11,028 nucleotides of DNA from JAWLFI01 sp041685645 (GCA_041685645.1 JAWLFI010000088.1:1-11028), one strand, 5' to 3'. Positions 1-7,158 are shown, numbered from the stretch's first letter. Numbers and translations are program-made. Notes: generated from the letters alone by a model not told the origin.

Positions 1-69
1 ACTCAGGATCTCACTCTCGCTTTGCTCGAGTTCGACAATGACTCGAAACATGGGAGGGGATATGACAAT

Positions 70-102
70 AAAAAAAGCCCTACAATGATTGATTGCAGGG
101 CT
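70..102 (-). terminator. Rho-independent terminator of tRNA-Asn
   Basis: On the minus strand an 11-bp stem (76-86 with 92-102, one G-U wobble, five-base loop) is followed directly by a run of seven T. It lies 5 bases after the 3' end of the tRNA gene, so it most likely ends that transcript. Confidence 0.85.
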
Positions 103-107
103 GTAGC

Positions 108-180
108 GCCTCAACAAGGACTCGAACCTTGGACCTACGGATTAACAGTCCGCCGCTCTAACCAACTGAGCTATTGAGGC
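108..180 (-). tRNA. tRNA-Asn (anticodon GUU)
   Basis: The minus strand folds into a standard 73-nt tRNA. The 7-bp acceptor stem is GCCTCAA/TTGAGGC. The D arm has GCTC..GAGC around AGTTGGTTA. The anticodon loop is CTGTTAA, giving anticodon GTT (Asn). The T arm is CAAGG-TTCGAGT-CCTTG. CCA is not encoded. The gene stands alone, with its own promoter 17 bases upstream and a strong terminator 5 bases downstream, so it is probably a monocistronic unit. Confidence 0.97.
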
Positions 181-197
181 TTATTTTTTAGGCATGG

Positions 198-228
198 CAA
201 AGATAAAAGAAACTATTCTCCCGCAAAA
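198..228 (-). promoter_or_regulatory. Bacteroidota-type promoter of tRNA-Asn
   Basis: The minus strand reads TATCTTTG at 205-198, a perfect match to the Bacteroidota -7 consensus TAnnTTTG. A TTTTG at 228-224 sits 18 bases further upstream, at the -33 element position. The -7 box ends 17 bases before the mature tRNA, leaving a short 5' leader. Confidence 0.8.
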
Positions 229-326
229 CAATTTTTGTATAATTTTCGTGCGCCTACAATCCAGGGCTCCGGGGCATAGATCGCAGAGGAATAGAAAAAA
301 TAAGACAGCCAAATCTCAGGTGTATA

Positions 327-358
327 TTTGGTGATATAAGCAATTTATGTTTATTTTG
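327..358 (+). promoter_or_regulatory. Possible promoter of the 43-residue membrane protein gene
   Basis: TTTG at 327-330 is followed after 21 bases by TATTTTG at 352-358. The latter is one base short of the TAnnTTTG consensus. The downstream ATG is 22 bases away. This is the only promoter-like pair in the stretch 229-380, in which I see no other feature. Confidence 0.35.
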
Positions 359-380
359 CAATGCATAAAAAGTAACAATT

Positions 381-512
381 ATGGCTTCAGGCGGCGAAAA
401 TTATGGAAAGAAAGGGTATGCCCTGATGTGGATTGGCATAGCTCTATTACTGCTGCTCATACTGATATTGTACGTTTATAACATGAACTTCGACAATATC
501 AACCCCTCTTAA
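381..512 (+). CDS. Small single-span membrane protein, 43 residues
   Basis: An ATG at 381 opens a 43-codon frame ending in TAA at 510-512. The protein starts with a polar glycine- and lysine-containing segment (residues 1-13). A strongly hydrophobic stretch follows at about 15-33, rich in Leu and Ile, with aromatic residues at its borders (W17, Y31, Y33). It ends in a short polar tail (NFDNINPS). The shape is a single transmembrane helix, probably with the lysine-bearing N-terminus inside. I do not recognise a family. The gene converges on the 118-residue gene, with only 13 bases between stop codons. Support comes from the clean hydrophobic segment, the plausible promoter and the fit between neighbours. 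The short length keeps this moderately sure. Confidence 0.6.
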   Translation: MASGGENYGKKGYALMWIGIALLLLLILILYVYNMNFDNINPS

Positions 513-513
513 C

Positions 514-530
514 ATTGAGCTCTGCTCAAT
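514..530. terminator. Hairpin between two convergent genes
   Basis: ATTGAGC-TCT-GCTCAAT forms a perfect 7-bp stem with a 3-base loop. It begins just after the stop of the small membrane protein gene and includes the stop codon of the 118-residue gene on the other strand. There is no long T run on either side, so it may be a weak bidirectional terminator or an mRNA 3'-end stabiliser. Confidence 0.45.
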
Positions 531-882
531 TTGCGTGGCGCGGCATGAATAAAAATTGCTGTTCGCCCTGTCCAATATAAAATATGCAAATATGCGTGGA
601 AGGGTCTTTGTACACTTCCCGAAAGTCATCGATCTTATTTGGAGCGATGAGTTGTTTGGTTGAAAACTCCTCTAGTGTCGAGATGTGAATGGACCAGTCC
701 TCGTCGGTCTCCTGGTGCTGCACGATGGGAATGCCCATGGCGAGCTCTTCTTCGTGGTGCGCGACGAAGATGGGATACTTACTCACCCCCTCGGTCAATA
801 CGGTCTCCTGAACGGCTTCCATCACTTGTTGATAAGATCGCAATTCCAGTTCTATTTTTTGGAAAAATTCTTCTTTTCTCAT
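526..882 (-). CDS. Conserved hypothetical protein, 118 residues
   Basis: This is a soluble-looking small protein with no signal peptide or transmembrane segment. It has an acidic, probably helical N-terminus (residues 1-30), then alternating hydrophobic and charged segments suggesting a mixed alpha/beta fold. The stretch YPIFVAHHEEELAMGIPI (about 36-53) has two adjacent histidines and a run of glutamates. I do not recognise a named family. The ATG start overlaps the stop of rlmD by four bases (ATGA), so the two are probably translationally coupled and co-transcribed. That makes a housekeeping or translation-related role plausible, but this is inference from position only. Confidence 0.85.
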   Translation of the reverse strand: MRKEEFFQKIELELRSYQQVMEAVQETVLTEGVSKYPIFVAHHEEELAMGIPIVQHQETDEDWSIHISTLEEFSTKQLIAPNKIDDFREVYKDPSTHICIFYIGQGEQQFLFMPRHAN

Positions 883-2288
883 GATTTGCGGTTTAATACG
901 GCAATGCTTTCTACGTGATGGGTGTGTGGAAACATATCCACGGGCTGAACTGTGGGTATGTGATAGGCGTCATTCAGGCGCGCTAAATCCCGGGCTTGAG
1001 TCGCCGGATTGCAAGAGACATAGACGATTTTTTTCGGGCGGAGTTCCAACAAGAATTGAACGACATCTTCGTGCATGCCTGCGCGCGGGGGATCAGTGAT
1101 GACCACATCGGCCCGTCCGTAGCGTTCGGCAAAATCTGGTCGGAGCACGTCTTTGGCGTCGCCGGCGAAAAACTGCATGGGGCGCTCGGGATAGCGAGCG
1201 GCATTTTCCCGCGCATCGGCAATGGCTTCCTCTACGATATCAATGCCAATGACTTCGCGACAATGCGGCGCGACGAACAATCCGATACTTCCAATGCCGC
1301 AATAGAGGTCATACACAATTTCATCGCCGGAAAATTCCGCACATTCTACGACCTTGTCGTAGAGGTTTTTTGCTTGCTGTGTATTGGTTTGAAAGAAGGA
1401 CTTGGGGCCGAGGTCGTAGTCCACCTGGCCCAATTTCAGGCGCAATCGCTTATTTCCGGCCCAGTGTTCGGCATCCAGATCCTGCAGCGAATCGTTCTTT
1501 TTGTCATTCAACATAAAGTAGAAGGAAGTGATCTCGGGAAATTGGCCGGCGAGATGGTCGAAGAGTAGCTGAATATCCTCTTTTCGGCGCTCAGCGGCGA
1601 CGAGAGTAAGCATCCATTCGCCCTCTTCGTTATTGCGCAAGACCAGAGCGCGGAGCCAGCCTGTCTGAGCGCGCGGATCGTAAAAGCTCCATTCTTGTTC
1701 TACAGCAAACGCTTTTACACTGTTGCGAATGCCATTTCCGGGTTCCGGCTGAAGCCAACACTCCTGAAGATCCACGATTTTATCAAAGGCGCCGGGGCGG
1801 TGAAGGCCCAAAGCAAATCGACCGTCGATATCGCCTCCCTCGGCAATTTCCGCTTCCGGAATCCAGCGTTTGGCGGAAAAGGAATACTCCATTTTGTTGC
1901 GGTAGTACACGGTAGAGGGAGACGGCACAATGGGAAGTACCACTGTATCTTCTAAATGCCCTATGCGCCGCAGGGCATCTTCTACTGTTTTTTGTTTGTG
2001 CTGGATTTGCCCACTGTAGTCAAAGTGCTGCCATTTACAGCCTCCGCAATCCTCAAAGTGCTGACAAAAAGGCTCCGTGCGCTGTTCCGAAGGTTGGATC
2101 ATGGTTTGGAGGATGCCTTGCCAAACTCCTTTTTTCTTACGTAAACCGAGGATGTCCGCAGTATCTCCGGGCACCGCGCCTTCAATGAAAATGACCTCTC
2201 CCTCGCTACTTCGCCCTACGGCTTTGCCCTTGTCGGCAATACCGGTGACTTCTACTTTCTCGAACAATTTCTTCTTTCTTCTACCCAT
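879..2288 (-). CDS. rlmD: 23S rRNA m5U methyltransferase RlmD (RumA family)
   Basis: Predicted SAM-dependent enzyme of the RumA/TrmA family that methylates C5 of a 23S rRNA uridine (U1939 in E. coli); acts in the cytoplasm. Numbering from the ATG at 2288 (469 residues, close to the family length): an N-terminal TRAM domain (about 8-65), four [4Fe-4S] ligands C75, C81, C84 and C177 in the C-x5-C-x2-C layout, FFQ around Q300, the SAM-binding DLYCGIG (327-333), the DPPRAG motif (399-404), the catalytic cysteine C426 in VSCNP, and the general base E460. A longer frame begins with TTG at 2297, but that codon lies in the -7 promoter element, so ATG 2288 is preferred. The gene overlaps the downstream 118-residue gene by four bases. 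Some homologues methylate more than one site (RlmCD type), so the exact target position is less sure than the family. Confidence 0.93.
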   Translation of the reverse strand: MGRRKKKLFEKVEVTGIADKGKAVGRSSEGEVIFIEGAVPGDTADILGLRKKKGVWQGILQTMIQPSEQRTEPFCQHFEDCGGCKWQHFDYSGQIQHKQKTVEDALRRIGHLEDTVVLPIVPSPSTVYYRNKMEYSFSAKRWIPEAEIAEGGDIDGRFALGLHRPGAFDKIVDLQECWLQPEPGNGIRNSVKAFAVEQEWSFYDPRAQTGWLRALVLRNNEEGEWMLTLVAAERRKEDIQLLFDHLAGQFPEITSFYFMLNDKKNDSLQDLDAEHWAGNKRLRLKLGQVDYDLGPKSFFQTNTQQAKNLYDKVVECAEFSGDEIVYDLYCGIGSIGLFVAPHCREVIGIDIVEEAIADARENAARYPERPMQFFAGDAKDVLRPDFAERYGRADVVITDPPRAGMHEDVVQFLLELRPKKIVYVSCNPATQARDLARLNDAYHIPTVQPVDMFPHTHHVESIAVLNRKS

Positions 2289-2294
2289 AGAAGT

Positions 2295-2302
2295 CAAAAA
2301 TA
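2295..2302 (-). promoter_or_regulatory. -7 promoter element of rlmD
   Basis: The minus strand reads TATTTTTG, a perfect TAnnTTTG, ending six bases before the rlmD ATG. Transcription would start at or very near the start codon, giving an almost leaderless mRNA. No good TTG is seen at the -33 position, so the promoter may be weak. It lies in the gap after the stop of the OmpA/PD40 gene. Confidence 0.55.
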
Positions 2303-2309
2303 CAAAAGC

Positions 2310-4214
2310 TTATTCATCCAGGATTATAAATTCCGTTCTTCTATTGATCTGTCGTTGTTCCGGACTGTCATTGGGCACTAAAGGTTGACTTTCGCCGTAG
2401 CCCTCGTAGCTCAGTCGGTCAGCTGAGATTCCCCGCTCCACCAGATAGTCGCGTACGGCCTTAGCCCGCTGCATACTGAGAATCTGATTGGCTTGCGCTG
2501 AGCCCACATCGTCGGTATGCCCTCGAATTTCAATTTTTAACTCAGCCTGATTCCTCAACAACTCGAGCAGCCGTTGCAGTTCGGTCTCGGACTGTGGCAG
2601 CCAGTCAGCGGTACCGGTCCGGAACATGAGATTGCGCAATACGATTGGGGCGCGACTTTCCTGCGTCTTTTCGGCACCCACCGCTTGCAACTCAACGAGC
2701 CAGGGGGTGTCGGGATGGCGGACAGCCAGCTCTTCGTAGGTGTAGCGTTCCGACTGGAAGGTGTAGCCGGGCGCATCGGTGAACACCTGATAGTCTCCAT
2801 CTTTGGGCAGAGCCACTAAAAAATACCCCGAGGAATCGGACTGTAAATCGGCAATCTGTCGTTCTCCGGAGCCGTCATATACCTCGATTTGTGCCGGCAG
2901 GCCTTCTTCTGTATGGGCATCAATGGCTCGGCCCTTCACATAGGTAGAGGCTTGGGCGGCCACTTCTGTGTCGAGTTTGAAGATGTAAATATCGTAATCC
3001 TCGCCGGAGGTTTCCCTGCGGCCCATATAACCGGTTGTCCCATCGATTGCCACGTAAATTGTTCCCTCTGCAGCTCGCGTATTGATGGGCCAGCGCATAT
3101 TTTGAGCAGCTTGCCATTGATTGTTTTCTTTGCGGCTGAGATAGAGATCTGATCTACCGTAACCGCCGGGACGGTCAGAGGTGAAGTACAGGGTCTGATT
3201 ATCGTAGTGGATAAAAGGCGTTTTTTCGTTGTGTGGGGAGTTGATGGTGCTATCCAGAGGCACCGCTTTTGCCCATCCGTCTTCCGCCGACCAATCTACG
3301 CGCCAGATATCCATTTTGCCTGCTCCTCCGGAGCGATTGGAGGCAAAGTATAGGCTGCTGCCATCCGGGGAGAGTGCCGGCTGGGTCTCATTGTTTCGGG
3401 TATTGATTTTTGGTCCCATGTTTCGCGGTGGGGTCCATCCTCCGGCTTTTTTTGTGCTGAGATACAAATCACATTGACCATAGGAGTCTTTGGCCTGGCA
3501 TCGAGTGAAAATGAGGATTTTCCCGTCGGCCGATAAAGTGGCAGCGCCTTCGTTACCGGCGGTATTCAGTGCTGGAATAGGGCGGGCCTTTTCCCAGCCT
3601 TTCTCTTGCCGTCGGCTGATGTAAAAGTCTTCATTGCCCCGTGTGCGCCGGGTAAAGATCATAAAGGATCCATCGGCGGGCATAAGGGGTAAGTACTCCT
3701 CGGAAGCTGAGTTGATGGCGGTTGGCAGGGGACGAATATCTCGCGCCGAGGGGTGTTCGCGATCGTAGAGATGCTGCTCCGCCAGGGCCTTTTGCTTTTG
3801 ACTTTGCTCTATCAATTGATCGTACTCTCCCGGTGCATCGAGAAATTGCTGATAAGCATCAATGGCGGCTTCGTGCTCCTCCAACTGTAAAAGCAAATCG
3901 CCTCTCAGGGCAAAATATCTCGCATCCGGCTCCGGCTCCAACTCCAAATAAGCATCGATCCATTGCAGGGCATCGGCCCGGCGATCCATTTTGAGTAAAA
4001 AACCTATGTATTCCCTGTAGGTCGGTAAGTGCTCCGGGTCTTTTTCCAGTGCTTTTTGAAAATAGCGGTCCGCTTTGTCCCACTGGTATTGTTTAACGGC
4101 CAATTGGGCTTTACCGGTCATTTTCTCAGCGGCTCGGGTGCCACTGCAGGCCGATAAGAGGAATAGAAAGCCGGAGGCGATCAGGAGGAGAAAAAAAGCC
4201 TTTGAAAATTGCAT
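2310..4214 (-). CDS. OmpA-family lipoprotein with TPR, PD40 propeller and regulatory domain (PorE-like)
   Basis: Predicted outer-membrane lipoprotein of 634 residues. A lipoprotein signal peptide ends in the lipobox LSAC with C23 as the lipidated residue. TPR-like helices follow at about 33-150. A PD40/WD40-like propeller runs over about 165-415, with repeats such as SPDGSSLYFASNRSGG and LYFTSDRPGGYGRSDLY. A carboxypeptidase-regulatory-like beta domain lies at about 424-510. The C-terminal OmpA peptidoglycan-binding domain is at about 525-634: GHTDD near 565-569, R583 in the helix after it, NRRTEF near 624-629. D568 and R583 fit the diaminopimelate-contact positions of the family. The domain order is that of PorE, which links the type IX secretion machinery to peptidoglycan, but Bacteroidota carry many paralogues with this layout, so a T9SS role is not established. 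The ATG start sits 69 bases after the rluF stop with no clear promoter, so it may be co-transcribed with rluF. Confidence 0.9.
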   Translation of the reverse strand: MQFSKAFFLLLIASGFLFLLSACSGTRAAEKMTGKAQLAVKQYQWDKADRYFQKALEKDPEHLPTYREYIGFLLKMDRRADALQWIDAYLELEPEPDARYFALRGDLLLQLEEHEAAIDAYQQFLDAPGEYDQLIEQSQKQKALAEQHLYDREHPSARDIRPLPTAINSASEEYLPLMPADGSFMIFTRRTRGNEDFYISRRQEKGWEKARPIPALNTAGNEGAATLSADGKILIFTRCQAKDSYGQCDLYLSTKKAGGWTPPRNMGPKINTRNNETQPALSPDGSSLYFASNRSGGAGKMDIWRVDWSAEDGWAKAVPLDSTINSPHNEKTPFIHYDNQTLYFTSDRPGGYGRSDLYLSRKENNQWQAAQNMRWPINTRAAEGTIYVAIDGTTGYMGRRETSGEDYDIYIFKLDTEVAAQASTYVKGRAIDAHTEEGLPAQIEVYDGSGERQIADLQSDSSGYFLVALPKDGDYQVFTDAPGYTFQSERYTYEELAVRHPDTPWLVELQAVGAEKTQESRAPIVLRNLMFRTGTADWLPQSETELQRLLELLRNQAELKIEIRGHTDDVGSAQANQILSMQRAKAVRDYLVERGISADRLSYEGYGESQPLVPNDSPEQRQINRRTEFIILDE

Positions 4215-4283
4215 GCTACCTATTTAATTTACCAACGATGGTGCTTCTGTGAAAAGTGCCATGGCGCGAAAAGTTGGCATTAT

Positions 4284-5027
4284 TCATTCTGATGCCGTTT
4301 TTTGGGAATGCTTCAGTGCGCTCTGCAAGTCCTTCAGTTCTTTCTTCCCGAGGTGGCGCCACTCTCCTTCCGGGAGTTGCCCGAGCTGAATATTCATGAT
4401 GCGGATGCGTTGCAGATGAGTCACCTCGTATCCCAGAGCTTCGCACATGCGACGGATTTGTCGATTCATTCCCTCTGTTAAAATGATGCGGAAGGTATGC
4501 GTTCCCAAAGTTTCTACAAAACACTTTTGAGTCACCGTGCCGAGAATGCGCACACCGCCGGTCATTTGCGAAGCAAAAGAAGGCCGCAAGGCCTGTTTTA
4601 CACTCACGATATACTCTTTTTCGTGCTGATTGCCTGCGCGCAAAATTTTATTCACGATATCTCCATCATTGGTGAGTAAAATGAGTCCGGTAGAGGGCTT
4701 GTCGAGACGACCGATGGGGAAAATGCGACGGGGAAAGTTGACAAAATCCACGATATTCCCTTTCACTTTTCGCTCGGTAGTGCAAATGATACCCGCGGGT
4801 TTGTTAAGGGCGAGGTACACTTTGGGCGGTTGATGCTGGGGTGTGATGGGCTGGCCATCGACCAGCACCTCGTCCTCAGGTGTGGCGCGATTGCCCGGCC
4901 GCGCCACTTCGCCATTTAACAGCACGCGGCCGGCGCGAAGGAGCTCATCTGCCTCCCTTCGGGAACAGCGTCCCGTCCGACTGATAAATTTATTGAGACT
5001 GATGCCATCTTCTCTTTCGGCACTCAT
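4284..5027 (-). CDS. rluF: 23S rRNA pseudouridine synthase, RluF-like
   Basis: Predicted RsuA-family pseudouridine synthase of 247 residues, converting a 23S rRNA uridine to pseudouridine (U2604 in E. coli RluF). An N-terminal S4 RNA-binding domain covers about 9-65 (LNKFISRTGRCSRREADELL, VLLNGE). The catalytic core starts at LALNKPAGI (72-80). The active-site motif GRLDKPSTGL contains the catalytic aspartate D109. Further RluF-like blocks are VNKILRAGN (125-133), HEKEYIVSV (135-143), GVRILGTVT, and GMNRQIRRMCEALGYEV (186-202) with RIRIMNI just after it. These fit RluF better than RsuA or RluE as I recall those families. The C-terminal 20 residues are polar and variable. Its own -7 element lies 16 bases before the ATG. 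It is followed after 69 bases by the OmpA/PD40 gene. Confidence 0.9.
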   Translation of the reverse strand: MSAEREDGISLNKFISRTGRCSRREADELLRAGRVLLNGEVARPGNRATPEDEVLVDGQPITPQHQPPKVYLALNKPAGIICTTERKVKGNIVDFVNFPRRIFPIGRLDKPSTGLILLTNDGDIVNKILRAGNQHEKEYIVSVKQALRPSFASQMTGGVRILGTVTQKCFVETLGTHTFRIILTEGMNRQIRRMCEALGYEVTHLQRIRIMNIQLGQLPEGEWRHLGKKELKDLQSALKHSQKTASE

Positions 5028-5043
5028 AGCTAACGCTTTGCCT

Positions 5044-5051
5044 CAAAGGTA
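5044..5051 (-). promoter_or_regulatory. -7 promoter element of rluF
   Basis: The minus strand reads TACCTTTG, a perfect TAnnTTTG, 16 bases before the rluF ATG, in the short gap after the barrel gene. A TTG at the -33 distance is not seen, only TTA-rich sequence. Confidence 0.55.
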
Positions 5052-5086
5052 AAACTTTCCTTTCGACTAATGCTCATACGACGGGC

Positions 5087-5932
5087 TTACAAGTCCAGAG
5101 AAACACCTACTCTCAAATCAAAGATCGTTTTCGTGATGGGCACCAAAGGCTTGTCTTCGTAAGAAAAGTTGAGAGAATTATTGATGCTCCATCGCTTAGA
5201 GAGTCGGGTATTGATGTTCAAGGCGCCACTGACTCTGTGACGAAAATCGGATATGCCGGAGTCATAGCCGGTTTGATAATACACAATCGCATTGAGGTCA
5301 ACCCATGCACTGATGGAGTGCCTGTAAATAAAATAGGAGGACAACTTCAGAAATTGGACCTCTCGAATTTCATTCGTGTGGGGATGCGTCCATCGCTCCG
5401 ACTCGAGCATGGGCCCCACGCCAAAAACAGTTTCTACTTTAGTTCTCTGAATAAAGGCATATCGCAAGTTGGCCCCGGCCAATAAGCGCGGGTCAAGCCC
5501 TCTGAAGTTATCGTAAGAATACTGTCCGTAGGTTTCAAAACTCAAGGTCTCCTTTTGATAAAAATGCGCTCTCAGGTGAGCAAAACCAAAATTTAGCCAG
5601 GGATCCTCATTGATTTCCAGATAGTTCGTATGTCCAATGACGATATAGGCATGCCGCCCGGGGGCATAGAGCGCATTGACATCGGAGTTGAAGCCAAATA
5701 AATTGACGGGATTGTCCGCAGCTGCGGAACGGTTGAACACCTGCAACCCCATCGTCCCTTTGAACTTGAAATTTGAAGCCGTATCGCTTTCCAGGCGATG
5801 CTGCTCAATATTTAATATTTGCGCTTGAAGGGAATGGTACCCCGTAGGCAGTAAAAAAAGCAGGGGAACAAAAAGGAGTTGAAAAACACATGAGAATAGA
5901 CGCAGTTGCCAAGGGGGGTTATCCTTGTACAT
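5087..5932 (-). CDS. Putative outer-membrane beta-barrel protein, DUF481-like
   Basis: From the chosen start this encodes 281 residues. An N-terminal signal peptide has a charged start (MYKDNPPWQLR), a long hydrophobic core (about 12-29) and likely cleavage after LQA at 37. The rest is a series of amphipathic strands with aromatic girdles, for example NALYAPGRHAYIVIGHTNYL, FETYGQYSYDNFRGLDPRLL and VWxD-like turns. It ends in FDLRVGVSLDL, as expected for an outer-membrane barrel. The GLDPRLLAGANLRYAF segment and overall order resemble the DUF481 (YdiY, salt-induced outer-membrane protein) family; this is recognition by pattern, not a search result. Two earlier ATGs (5950 and 5998) stay in frame, but they add residues before the signal peptide and lengthen the overlap with rsmG. 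With ATG 5932 the overlap with rsmG is 14 bases, so the gene is probably read from the rsmG promoter. Confidence 0.75.
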   Translation of the reverse strand: MYKDNPPWQLRLFSCVFQLLFVPLLFLLPTGYHSLQAQILNIEQHRLESDTASNFKFKGTMGLQVFNRSAAADNPVNLFGFNSDVNALYAPGRHAYIVIGHTNYLEINEDPWLNFGFAHLRAHFYQKETLSFETYGQYSYDNFRGLDPRLLAGANLRYAFIQRTKVETVFGVGPMLESERWTHPHTNEIREVQFLKLSSYFIYRHSISAWVDLNAIVYYQTGYDSGISDFRHRVSGALNINTRLSKRWSINNSLNFSYEDKPLVPITKTIFDLRVGVSLDL

Positions 5933-6587
5933 AAATAATCTCTTTTTCATCAAAAAATGCTTCTGAAAAGTATTGATTGAGCGGGGTGCGTTCTGCATAG
6001 GCCCCGCGTCCCAGCGCTTTAATTTCCGCTTTCATTTGTTTACCACCCTTTAAGCAGATCAGCCCATTGGGAATGGCATGCCGTTGTTTGTTGAGTATCA
6101 GAGGCTGCGCCCATTCCATCAACTGAGACAGCGGCGCCACCGCCCGCGAGACCACAAAGTCCGCTTTATATTTGCACTCTTCTGCGCGCAGATGTCGCGT
6201 TTTGATATTCCTCAGACCGATGGCATCCGCCACTTCATCGACGACAGTGAGTTTTTTCTTTCGCCCATCGATCAACAGAAACTCAACCTCCGGGTAATAG
6301 ATAGCCAGAGGTAGGCCGGGGAAGCCCCCGCCTGTCCCTAAATCCAAAATTTTTGCACCCGCCTGGAAGGTCGCGAACTTTGCAATAGACAGCGAGTGGA
6401 GCACGTGTTTTTCGTATAAATTCTGAATATCCTTCCTGGAAATAACGTTGATTTTCGCATTCCATTCCTGATAGAGCGCTTCCAGCGCCCGCAGTTGCGC
6501 CTCCGCCGTCCCCGTCGCCAGTTCAGGAAAATAAGCGAAGATCCGCTCCACCGTCAGCGGTGTGTTGTGTTCAGTATTCCCATCCAT
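5919..6587 (-). CDS. rsmG: 16S rRNA m7G527 methyltransferase RsmG (GidB)
   Basis: SAM-dependent cytoplasmic enzyme that methylates N7 of G527 in the 530 loop of 16S rRNA; loss of it gives low-level streptomycin resistance in several bacteria. From ATG 6587 the protein is 222 residues, close to the usual 205-240. Family signatures seen: NVISRKD (47-53), NLYEKHVLHSL (56-66), the SAM-binding ILDLGTGGGFPGLPLAI (79-95), DGRKKK (107-112), HLRAEE (132-137) and VSRAVAPL (146-153). The frame stays open to a TTG at 6626, but that codon is the -33 element of the promoter and the -7 element lies inside the extra stretch, so ATG 6587 is the likely start. The 3' end overlaps the start of the barrel gene by 14 bases. 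Confidence 0.95.
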   Translation of the reverse strand: MDGNTEHNTPLTVERIFAYFPELATGTAEAQLRALEALYQEWNAKINVISRKDIQNLYEKHVLHSLSIAKFATFQAGAKILDLGTGGGFPGLPLAIYYPEVEFLLIDGRKKKLTVVDEVADAIGLRNIKTRHLRAEECKYKADFVVSRAVAPLSQLMEWAQPLILNKQRHAIPNGLICLKGGKQMKAEIKALGRGAYAERTPLNQYFSEAFFDEKEIIYVQG

Positions 6588-6595
6588 ATTACCCG

Positions 6596-6626
6596 CAAAG
6601 TTACGCAAAACCCCCTTCCAAGCCAA
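6596..6626 (-). promoter_or_regulatory. Bacteroidota-type promoter of rsmG
   Basis: The minus strand has TTG at 6626-6624, a 20-base spacer, and TAACTTTG at 6603-6596, a perfect TAnnTTTG. The -7 box ends eight bases before the rsmG ATG, so the transcript should be leaderless or nearly so. This is the best promoter for the rsmG and barrel gene pair and decides the rsmG start. Confidence 0.8.
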
Positions 6627-6680
6627 GGTCAGCCCCTCCGGATTGAGAAGGTCTGCCGGGGCAGTGTTTTTATGATGATT

Positions 6681-6840
6681 TGGGCGGTCCCCCGTCCTCG
6701 AGAGCGCTTCGCGCTCATCGGGACGAGGGCGCTACGCTTCGCAGCTCGTTATTCACTCGGCTCCGGCCCCGGCTATCGCAGCGGGCCGGATCTCCCTCCC
6801 TTCGGTCGGGCCTGCTGCGCATCGCTACCGCGGGGGAAGG
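6681..6840. repeat. GC-rich multi-hairpin intergenic element
   Basis: A sharply GC-rich block of about 160 bases lies between AT-rich flanks. It opens with TTTGGGCGGTCCCC and contains a 31-base hairpin at 6694-6724 (arms GTCC..GGAC and GAGCGC-TTC-GCGCTC). A second hairpin has CCGGCCC at 6763-6769 and GGGCCGG at 6783-6789. Open frames through it are a by-product of the base composition and show no protein-like features. From memory, blocks beginning TTTGGGCG and containing GGCCGGATCTCCCT recur between genes in many Bacteroidota genomes. Only one copy is in this window, so its repeat nature is not shown here. It may be a REP-like element or a structured RNA. Confidence 0.55.
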
Positions 6841-7118
6841 GTGTATTTACGGCCTAACCATTCGTAAACTTTATAACAACCATTGTTTTAGCTAAATCAT
6901 ATTAGGCTAGAAATTCCCTATTTATCAAAGGGTTTACCCTCGAACTTGAGCTGTCTTTTTCAAAAAGAGGGAAAAGACTAGTGTCATTACCACTAAGTAG
7001 GTATGGAAATGGCGTCGCATATTTTTGCGAAAATCAAAGCGTGGTCTGTAACCATGTAGTGACAGGGGCACGAAATACTTCGTATCTTTCCAGCGGACGG
7101 GCGGATAGCCGGCCGGCC
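6841..7118. other. Non-coding stretch with small hairpins
   Basis: No protein-like frame is seen. Two small hairpins occur. One has GTCTTTT at 6953-6959 and AAAAGAC at 6972-6978. The other has TCGCA at 7015-7019 and TGCGA at 7026-7030. The last 30 bases become GC-rich and contain GGCCGGCC at 7111-7118, just before the left inverted repeat of the DUF2130 cassette. This part may be the tail of the preceding cassette-end element. Confidence 0.4.
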
Positions 7119-7131
7119 GTTGTGGTGCATT
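7119..7131 (+). repeat. Left inverted repeat of the DUF2130 cassette
   Basis: GTTGTGGTGCATT ends 27 bases before the DUF2130 ATG. Its reverse complement matches 11 of 13 bases with the sequence at 8438-8450, just after the stop codon. The pair brackets a single gene, as cassette boundaries do. Confidence 0.5.
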
Positions 7132-7158
7132 TAAAAGAACACACTAAAAATTAAGATA

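Noticed and set aside
1..51. Minus-strand frame starting at ATG 51 and open to the window edge (MFRVIVELEQ...)
   Set aside because: Only 17 codons are visible and no promoter or motif supports it. It could be the start of a real gene beyond the edge, but cannot be called.
996..1568. 190-residue open frame on the plus strand
   Set aside because: It lies fully antisense to rlmD, whose family motifs are unmistakable. The frame shows no domain and arises from codon bias.
5087..5998. Longer start of the barrel protein at 5998
   Set aside because: It would add 22 residues before the signal peptide and extend the overlap with rsmG to 80 bases. ATG 5932 gives a normal signal peptide.
6495..6895. 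Plus-strand open frames of 71-120 residues across the rsmG start and the GC-rich block
   Set aside because: They are Arg- and Pro-rich, run antisense into rsmG, and follow the base composition of a hairpin-rich element. No protein-like pattern is seen.
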